Assembly: GCA_032358165.1 (NCBI GenBank)
Contig: JAALGY010000038.1
Span: forward strand, 62,001 to 126,000
Reading direction: 5' to 3'
DNA from: Diplosphaera chodatii
Lineage: Eukaryota; Chlorophyta; Trebouxiophyceae; Prasiolales; Stichococcaceae
Length of the DNA stretch: 64,000 bases
This document shows, in pieces, positions 56,038 through 64,000 of the stretch; position 1 is the first letter of the stretch; each line of letters opens with the position of its first letter. The translations under genes were made by a program, and so were the position numbers. The notes under the pieces are model-generated. The model was not told the origin of the DNA. It saw only the letters and a program-made list of their open reading frames with translations, and did not search any database.

Positions 56038-58924
56038 TCATTGCTGCTTTTTGATGACGGGCGGCGGCTGGCCGCGCAGCGCCGCGTGAAACACCCGCTT
56101 GTCGTCGAAGGTGGCGTCATGTGGTATCAGGTCGCTGTACTTGAGCTGCAGGGCGGCACCAGCCAAGCCGTTGGCAGGCCGAGCAGTCGGCATGCAAGCC
56201 GTTGGTCGATCGTAGCGCAGCATCCGTCTGCCATGTGTCAGGCACTAGAGAACTGTGGGAGGGGTTTGGGCAGGAGTCAGGGCGCTCACCATGAACTGCC
56301 GGACGTTGTCGGCGTACAGTCGCGGGTCCTTCTGCTCTGCCTCCGATGGCATGTACACCGGCAGCTGCACGGTGTCACAGTTCAACGTGCTGAAGATCAA
56401 GGACTGTCAGGCCGGCGTCATAGGGAGGCGGCGCTCGGTCACCTGCTGTGGTGCAGGCGCTGCGACGCCCCGATCACATGTGTCCAGCTTGGGGTTGCAC
56501 GGCTGCCCAGATCCGCAGAGCAACCCCGCAGCAACCAGGCTGCGACAGGAGGCCGGCTCACCTCGTACACGGTCACGGTGTGCAGCGGGTTGGCGAGCAT
56601 CAGGAAGATGTGCCAGGCGCCGCGGATCGTCTCCCAAGCCGGCGACACCCGACTCTGCATAAGACGGCGTATCAAGATCGACATTGAGGTTTCAAACACG
56701 AGACCAAAGTCTGCCACCACCCAGGCGAAACCAGAGTGCGCAGGCCTACCATGCACGCGAGCGTCGGCTCGAATATCACCATCCGCCGCCGTCACCCTGC
56801 CACCTGGCGGATGCATGCTGTACACCCCAAAACAAGCTAGCTGCTGCGCGGCCTGCCGCGCACCTTGCCGTATCTGAGGATGATGGGCTGCACGGGGACC
56901 CCCGCGATGAAGCCGCCGGTGCGGAAGCGCAGCAGGTAGCGCCCGTTGGTGGTGGTGCCCTCCGGGAACAGCAGGATGGGCCGCCGGTGGGGCCCCGCCC
57001 CCGCCGCCACCTGCTGCATGCGCTGCTTCACCCTCGCCGCCACGCCCAGGAACTGCGCAGCAGGGTGTGCGGGAGCTCAGGGCGGCACCAGAGCCGTCGC
57101 CCGGTCAGCTGCGCCACAGCGGGAGGTCGCCCTGATGCGCCACGTCGCCGGAGACAGCTGCCTGCCAGGAGTTGATGCCCGGAAGCACATGCGTTGAGCA
57201 CATCACAGGCACGACTCCAACAGTGCGTGCTGGCAGGAAGCACACCTCCTTGTTGATCTGCTTCCCGCCGTCCCCCTTTTCCCGGTCGACAAACAGGCAC
57301 CCCATGGCGATGCTGCAGCAGCACAGGCACACAACAACATCAGACAGCACAGGGGATGAACCACGTCAGGTTTGCCGTGACACTGGCCAGCGGGATCGAC
57401 GCCTCATGACGCAGCTGTATGCTCTTGGCAGCAATGTGCATGCAACATGCCAGCGCACCAAAGTAAAGCGCTTCTTCAATAAAAGACACAAGGCAGCTCT
57501 AGGTGTGGTCAGATGCGAAGGGAGCTGAGCATGCCTGCAGATGCCGATGAAGGGCAGGTTGGCGGTCGCATCCCTCGCCACAAAGCTGGGCAGCCACTTG
57601 GCCATGTGAACCTGCACCATGGCAGGGTGTAGGGGTAGTTGAAGGAAGTTCTTTACTTACCCCTAGCAGGGTGCAAGGGTCCGGCAGCCATCAGCGCCCG
57701 TGCGGAGGGGTCGGGGAGCCGATACTACTATGCGTCAGACAGCAGGGAAAACAGCACAGGTAGTGGTGTGCTCAGTGCAAGCAGCAGGATGCGTCAGCAT
57801 GCAGCGCAGTCCGCCTATGTCGACATATAGACGAGAGTTTGAGCTGCGGCAGCTGCCATTTAGCGCGGCTGTGAGCCTCACCAGGATGTCTGCGTAGCTG
57901 ATGTGGTTGGACATGATGGCGCCGACGGCCACCGGCTTGCGCTGCTCGCGGCCCTGCCGCTGCGCCCTCGCAAGCTTCCGCTTGCCCTGCAGCAGGCACA
58001 GTGGTGCGACTGAGTCGGTCGGATAGGGCCCAGCGCCGCCTGCCAGCAGTGCGGTTTGCAGCTCGGGTGGTGTGGTGCAGAGGCGCTGTTCCATGTCACC
58101 CAAAGACCACACAACGATGAGGCACAGCAAGGCCTCCGGGCATGGTGTCTCCGCTTTGTGGGTGTCTGCATGATCTTGAGCTGCTCGATTGTGTTGCACA
58201 CACACACTCTGCTTGTGGCTCGGCTGATGTGACAGCAGATTCAATCAGCATGAGAGAGTCTCACCTGCGTGTTGCTGGCGACATAGTCGTTTTCTCCGTC
58301 CGTCACCCGCACTGTCTTCACTGTGACGAATCCCAGACCCAGCAGCGCTGCTCGCGCGCCGAACTGCAGCAGAGGCGCATGCCGTATGCAGAGTGTTGCA
58401 AGTATACGATGCTGACCAGGCTCTGCGCCCGGCTGATTTGCAGGGGAACGGTGTCTAGTCATGGTTGCAGGCCATCCGGCTGGTGCACAGGCACTGGTCA
58501 CCTTCAATGTGACCTCCAGGAAGGCTTCGCGCGGTCCAGCCGGCACCAGCGCTGAGATGTGCGAGCAGATGTAGCAAAAGAATACAGACCCTGAAGCACA
58601 GATGCATGCAAGTGTCGCATGTTGTACATGACCGCACCTGTCGTCAGCACAACCAGCAAATCCTGCTGTTTCGCTGAGCGTGACACACAGGCACTTGTAA
58701 CAGTAATGATCGTCATGGCCATGCAGCAGCTCACCGAAGCACACCACTGCCTTGATTGGCACCAGCGTGATGCCGAGAAGTATGAGGCGCACATACTCTG
58801 TCCACGGCTGTGGAGCCTGCCCCATGATGCCATACCGGTCCGTCCTGCGGTAGGGGTCATACAGCGAGTCCTTCGGCTCGTAGGGCTGCCGCCTTCCGTT
58901 CGTGGGCTGCGCCGCTGAGGGCAT
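56038..58924 (-). CDS. Lysophospholipid acyltransferase, LPCAT/LPEAT type (350 aa)
   Basis: Ten exons join exactly in phase: 58735-58924, 58502-58551, 58265-58363, 57882-57986, 57535-57611, 57246-57312, 56864-57052, 56562-56654, 56290-56364, 56038-56145. The enzyme transfers an acyl group from acyl-CoA to a lysophospholipid in the ER membrane. Seen in order: [20 protein letters not shown], a hydrophobic membrane segment ([20 protein letters not shown]), the catalytic NHISYAD block (NHX4D), [32 protein letters not shown] (the FPEGT acyl-acceptor motif), [41 protein letters not shown]. It lacks the EF-hand extension seen in some plant LPEATs. Donor 57535 (CAG|GCATGC) is GC type. Glycerol-3-phosphate-type AGPATs are less likely given the TTTNGR and VY.PSE motifs. 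Confidence 0.93.
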
Positions 58925-59596
58925 GATCTGAATCTGGCTGTAGGTTCTAACTGTCAGCACAAACCGGTGTCGCCACGCTTTGCGGGTGTAACGCTCAGTA
59001 TCCTTCCACGCCGATGTTTCAAATGCATCGTTGCAGCTTTGATCAGCGTGGAAGACGGTTTCCGCAAGCGTTTCACCTTGCGACCAGCAAATACGAAGGC
59101 TTACGCAGGATCGAACTATGCCAAAGGTGGCAGAGCAATGCACAGCAAATCAACACGGTATGTATCTAGTATCAAGCCGCCTGTGCGTGCTTGAGTGTGA
59201 CATGGCGACACGAAACAGGTTCTCACTGCATCCCTCGGAAACCCTGCACGAGTGCACATGATGACATCGCTGCAGGGCAGTGGCAATGTGGCATGGCTGG
59301 ACAGAAGGAATGAAACCTACGCGCGTTGTGCCTCTTGATTCAACAGCACGAATGGCCTCGAGCTTCGTGGCGTAACAAGGTACTCGTGCAATGCAGCAAA
59401 ATGTCGGTCATGCATGCACGGTGCTATGCCAGCAGCGGTTCTGCACCTAGCAACATAGCTGGCGACACTGGTGGTTTTGGGTTGTCAAAGTCGAGTTCAC
59501 AAGCGGTCCACTCCAGGCCACGTTCTATACAACCGCTATTTGGTGGCAAGCAACGCGCCGCAGCTGGTACATCACCCCCGGAGCACAGCTTGCAAG
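58925..59596. other. Intergenic region between two minus-strand genes
   Basis: This is the upstream side of the acyltransferase gene and the downstream side of the ELIP gene. No exon or repeat was recognised. Confidence 0.55.
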
Positions 59597-61057
59597 TCAG
59601 AAAAAGCAGACGCCTGCGTTCCGCTCCAGCGCCGCGACGATGGCAATGCCCAGCATCGCTGCCCGACCGTTGGTGATCTCAGCGCGGGGCGTGAACCACC
59701 CTGCAGGCATACACGCGGCTCATCAGCCGGCATGCTGCGATTGCGTCGTGCACGCTCCACTCATGCCCTCGTCAGCACTATAATGCCCATCAGGCAGCAA
59801 ATCATCGGTGTTTGACCGAAAGGAGGCCGAAGGGCGTACCGAAGGGCTCCGACTTGGCGGCGCGCAGGATTGGCTGCAGGGACGCCACCACGATCAGCAG
59901 CAGCCAGAAGCCGGTCAGAGGCGACAGGTCCATCGCCTGCAGCAGCAGCGCCTTGCCGCTCTGCGTCTCGCGGTACGCGCCGACGACAAAGCCCACCATC
60001 GCCAGGCGACCCTGCGCAAGCAGATCAGCGCGTCGTCACCATATTGAGTTTCTGGAGCGTTACGCGGTGCCGACCTTGCTGCTGGGCCAGCACCGGTGCA
60101 GTAGCTCAGCTATTCACACCAGCGAGACAGGGAACTCGCCTGAATAATCTCCGGCGCCGGGCCATTGAACTTCATCGCATCTGCAGGGCAGCAGCAGCCC
60201 GCATCAGACGCTGTGCTGGCGCCCAGAGAGGCGTGAGCCATGGTTCATGTGCACAGTCAGAGCAGCAGCACTACAGCCCACGCGACACACAACAGCGGCA
60301 AGGCCACGTTAGGCGCACCCCACAGGGAGACGCGCTTGGGCACGAACTTGACGACGGGTGTGGCGCCGGTGGCGACGGCCGCCGCCGCCGCAGGGCTGCC
60401 CGCCCTGTTGGCAGCAAGCACATCATCCGGGCGCACCTGCAATGGATACAATGTGTACATACATTGATCAAACATCCGACATCTGCTACAAGCTATGCAA
60501 ATGATGTTGTATTGGTGGACAAGACTTCGTGAGCGCTGGGGCCAGCTTCAGAGCATGACCATCTGCCACCACTGCATGGTCAGCAGTGGAGGAGACACAC
60601 CGCGGTAGTTGTCGCCATGTTGCCGCTGGGCCCGCTCAGGTTGCCGCGATACACTGGCTGACTTGTGGTTGGAGCTCCGCTGCCTGTAGCAGCATCGGAT
60701 GGCTGAGCTCACCATACACTAGGTGCATTGCATCATATTATGATGCTGTTGGAATATGCTTCCACGGCTCAGCAGAGCAGACTCGCCTGGTGCAGAGGGC
60801 ACGCCGTTGACGCCGCCGTACTGCGGCTGCGCCGCCGCCGAGCCGCCGCCGCCGCGCAGGTTGCGCATGCGGGGCGGCTCCCGAGCGCAGGTTACAGCCG
60901 GGCCCCGCTGTGGCCGGTGTTGGATCGACCGCGCATGGCGCCAGGGGTTGCACGTGAGGAGGCTGCTGAAGCCAGGCTGGCCGACGCTGTGATGCTGTGC
61001 CAAGCCGCGTGAGGCGGCTGCAGGGACTGCCGCACAGGCTCTGTCTTGCATGTGCAT
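59597..61057 (-). CDS. ELIP: Early light-inducible protein (ELIP), chlorophyll-binding, plastid (262 aa)
   Basis: Six exons join exactly in phase: 60787-61057, 60601-60683, 60319-60436, 60140-60180, 59840-60011, 59597-59700. ELIPs are three-helix thylakoid proteins of the LHC superfamily that protect against excess light. Helix I is PAPEIIQGRLAMVGFVVGAY. The second hydrophobic segment is LTGFWLLLIVVASLQPIL. Helix III is FTPRAEITNGRAAMLGIAIV, ending ALERNAGVCFF. The N-terminus is a basic, Ala/Ser/Arg-rich transit peptide (start taken at 61057; Met at 61051 also possible). It is followed by a Gly/Pro/Thr-rich linker. Donors 60787 and 60140 are both CAG|GCGAGT. In helix I Gln replaces the usual Asn of 'E..NGR', a chlorophyll-ligand position. 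Confidence 0.93.
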
Positions 61058-61686
61058 GATGGCGTATGTACCTGCCCGCAGGTGGCTATCGCTGGTGTCG
61101 CGATGCGCTGTTGTGCTATACAGGTGCAGAGTTATATGATAGAGTATACTGACGTGTGATGTGCTGCGCCTGCACGTCAACTTGAAAACCACTGCTGACC
61201 GCTGGGTGCGCACTGTGCGCAAGGCGCTGTGGTGCTTGCAAATGCAGTCGAATATGGTAGGCGATAGGTCGGCGGACAGACTCCGGGCCAGACTGTGCGA
61301 CGGAAGTCTGCGACTGGAACAGTTGCAGATCAACAGCGCAGTTCAAGTCTGTTGTATCCGTCCCTAGGTTGCGGGCCACTCGTGTTGCCACATCCGCACA
61401 GGGTGGCTCCTTTGTCAAGGGGACTAGACAAATCACCCCGTATTGGGCACTTCACCGCATACCCAGCTTCGCCAACACAACATTCAGCTGCACGCGCCAC
61501 CAATGCCGCTCGTGATCAAGGCAAAGGTCCCTGTACCCAGCAACGACACCTGCTGTCAGCTGTCGGTTGACGAGGCACGTTCAACTCGCAACACCAGCTG
61601 CTGACTGGGCTGTGATCGCAATTTGAGCGACCAGTGGTCCATCGTGTTTGTCCGTTCGTGGGCAGCTGCTGCCGAGCAGCATAGTC
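61058..61686. promoter_or_regulatory. Divergent promoter region (ELIP and charged nuclear-type protein)
   Basis: The two start codons are 629 bp apart. This region must hold the ELIP promoter, expected to respond to high light. No light-responsive element could be identified with confidence by eye. Confidence 0.5.
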
Positions 61687-63963
61687 ATGTCTAGCAGCGA
61701 TGACGACGTCCCTCTGGGGCAGCGCAAAAGCGCTGCAGCCCCGGCCAGCATCAAGGATCCCGCCAAGCCAGCGCCCAAGGCCGCGGCGCAAACCTCGCAG
61801 CCGGCTCCCAGGCCCCGCAAGGCACCCATCATAGACGACTCAGATGACGACGACGACGGCCCGCCCCAACACAAGCCAGGTACCGGAAATGCTCAGAAAT
61901 GCAGGCGCATATTACCTCTCCGTCAGCCAACAAAGCGCACCCGCTCCCAAACCCTCTGCCCTGCAGCAGCGGCTCGGGACGCTGCCTGCAGGCTGCCCTT
62001 GGCCATTGCAGCGGGTGCTGTCTCTGAGTCTGGCGTGTGCTGCTGCAGCTGCCGCCAAGCCGAAGCCGAAGCCGAAACCGCCGGCGACAGACAGCAAGCC
62101 GGCGTCAGACCAAAAGCCGCCCAAGTCGGAGGCGGAGCGGGCGCTGACGAAGAACGAGTCGGCGGTGAAGCGCGAGGTGGAGCATGCTCAGCGGGCGCAG
62201 GAGCAGAAGCACGCACATAAGCAGCAGGTCTGAGCCTTGGCGGTCCGATGTGCTGCCTTCAGACCGCCTGCGGCAACCTCATGGTTCACAGCTTGCCCAA
62301 ACCCAGTGCAGGGGCAACAGCTGCGTGCTGGGGTCTGAAAGTCTGGCAGTGACCAAGCTGCTGATGGGCAGTGTGACATGTGCAGGCGGCAGCGAAGCAC
62401 AAGGCGGCCCCGAAGCCGAAGGGCGGTAAGGCAGCCAAAGGTGCGCTGCTGCTGTCGGATCCGCACACGTATGGTGACCAGCAGCCCGCAGCTTGTATGC
62501 AGCGGTACACACGCCAACTGCTGCACTGCATAAACATCAGCATAACTCCTAACAGCTGCTCCTGTTGCCCTAGATGGCAAGGCAGCGAATGGGGTCGACA
62601 AGGTGAAGAAGGAGAAGAAGGTGTACGATCTGCCGGGGCAGACCAGGGACACCCCAGACGAGGTATGTCGCCCGCCAGCGTGTGTTCCAGCAGGCACCTG
62701 AGTCTCATTGTTATACGTCGAGGTGCACAGCCTGGCGGCTGCCGGGGCGTGCGCAGCCATGTGGCTGGCGGCGGTCACGCTGAGCCGTATTGCAGGCCGC
62801 ACTTGGAGTACCGCCCCTCTGTAAAATGTCTCAAGCGCGATCTAATCCAATCATCAATGAATTGTCATCTGGCATGCAGACGGACTCGCTGCGGAAGTTC
62901 TACAGCTCGCTGCGGACGCAGCGGCCAGACAGCCTCATGGCCCGCAAGTGGTGCGACTTCCTGCTTCCACCTCTGCCATACCAAAACACGTCCCCCAGCT
63001 CCATGCAGCCCATAGCCCCAAGCTGCCATGCGCCCGGCTGCAAGCTGCCGCGCTCCTGGCCAGCTCCACAGTGCATATGCCCCACCGTCAAGTCTACACA
63101 TCACTTCAAGAGGTGTTTGGACGGTCATCGATATGGCAAGCTGCTGAGACTACCTGAAGTACTTCCGACAGGCTGTGCCAGCACGGGCTGCTACCTCGGG
63201 AGGAGGCGGAGGAGCTTGTGGCTGAGCTCGCCAAGGAGAAGGCAGCCGGCAAGCCCAGGTGCGCTCTTGGCTTGCGACCGCATCCCAGCACTCATGCCGG
63301 CCAGCTCGTGTCGTCAACGATCTGGCCATCCTGCCGGAGTACATTGCCTGTGATTAGCGACTGGTGGTCTACGCGGGCTTTTCACAACGAAGCATATGTT
63401 TGGCTGCAGTTCGCCCAGCAAGCCGCGGCCAAAGCCGACAGCCAACGGCAGCGCCCCGAGGAACAAGGCGCCACCAAAGCCAAAAGCAGAGAAGCCGGCA
63501 GCAGCCAAGGGTGCGAGCATACAGCAAACATCACGGCTGCATACTTGACAGCTGATCTGCTGTGACTGAATGTCCACGGTTGTCTAGGTTGAGCACGCAC
63601 CAGTTGTGTTGCACACTGCACCTACAGGGCAAAAGCGGAAGGTGCCTCCAGAAGAGCGCAAACGCATCGGCAGGCCACCGCACCCAGTGAAGAAGAACCG
63701 CAAGATTGCCAAAAAGGTGCGGGCCAGCTGCGGCATGCGGCAAACCGCTGCGCCGTGGTGCAAACAATGCCCTACGCATGCTGTGTCAGCATGCATCCTT
63801 GGACAAACCTCCTCTCATTGCTGCGCTGCAGGACGATGCTTTCTCAGACGGGGGCCTTCTGCCCTCGCCCGCAGCCGCCAATCCCCCAGCCAGGCCTGCT
63901 GTATCAGCGTCAGACGATGATGACGTGCCGTTGGCAGCGCGAGCAGCGGCCAAGGCGCAGTGA
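61687..63963 (+). CDS. Charged nuclear-type protein with SDDDxVPL ends and an AT-hook-like motif (328 aa)
   Basis: Nine exons join in phase: 61687-61879, 62049-62227, 62386-62440, 62574-62662, 62880-62950, 63172-63258, 63419-63510, 63628-63716, 63832-63963. The protein starts MSSSDDDVPLGQRKS, has an acidic run (DDSDDDDDGPP), then Lys/Pro/Ala-rich stretches. One compact conserved-looking block follows: KKVYDLPGQTRDTPDE, SLRKFYSSLRTQRPDSLMAR, KWLCQHGLLPREEAEELV. Near the end is KRIGRPPHPVKKNRK, an AT-hook-like GRPP core in basic context, and the last residues repeat SDDDDVPLAARAA. A nuclear, DNA-bound role is inferred from composition. The central block resembles short domains in uncharacterised plant nuclear proteins, but I cannot name the family. 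The exon 63419 acceptor could instead be 63410. Confidence 0.75.
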
Positions 63964-64000
63964 CCGGGGCTCAGTAGCGCTGGACTGTGGAACCAGATCG
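63964..64000. other. Start of the 3' flank after the last stop
   Basis: Only 37 bases follow the TGA at 63961. Nothing can be read in them. Confidence 0.5.

Overview
The window is GC-rich nuclear DNA of a green alga, probably a trebouxiophyte (Chlorella/Coccomyxa-like). The evidence is genes split into many short exons, splice donors mostly GTGCGY or GTGAGY, plastid-targeted proteins including an ELIP, plant-type VPS13 and LPCAT families, and a TTTAGGG telomere-like motif. I cannot name the species. Gene models come from joining exons by reading phase. In seven of the nine complete genes, or eight of all ten, every junction or nearly every junction closes in frame. Coordinates are good to about 1-2 nt; the unresolved junctions are stated in the entries.

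Layout. (1) 1-20650 (+): the C-terminal part (about 2,850 codons, about 50 exons) of a VPS13-type bridge-like lipid-transfer protein with an SHR-BD/VAB-like region, two C2-like domains, an APT1-like segment, the VPS13 C-terminal region and a PH-like end. (2) 22050-27337 (-) and 27814-32868 (+): two related F-box/LRR genes, head to head across a 476-bp gap. (3) 33562-36828 (-): a secreted PA14-like, cysteine-rich protein. (4) 39635-43733 (-): a secreted eukaryotic relative of the bacterial phosphate-binding protein PstS with a Pro-rich linker and a basic tail. (5) 43734-46133: intergenic DNA holding a 1.1-kb AT-rich element with terminal inverted repeats and one member of a dispersed repeat pair. 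(6) 46134-49474 (-): an FAD-dependent monooxygenase, divergent from (7) 49946-54899 (+): a plastid-targeted protein built from eight tandemly duplicated exons. (8) 56038-58924 (-): an LPCAT/LPEAT-type acyltransferase. (9) 59597-61057 (-): an ELIP. (10) 61687-63963 (+): a small, highly charged nuclear-type protein.

Themes. Lipid handling appears three times (VPS13, acyltransferase, and possibly the plastid repeat protein). Photoprotection and plastid biology appear in the ELIP, the plastid repeat protein and perhaps the FAD enzyme. Two gene pairs share divergent promoter regions (49475-49945 and 61058-61686). The strongest unusual signals are the exon-array plastid gene, the eukaryotic PstS-like protein, repeated small tandem duplications of exon ends inside introns, and a high share of GC-AG introns (about 12 of roughly 150).
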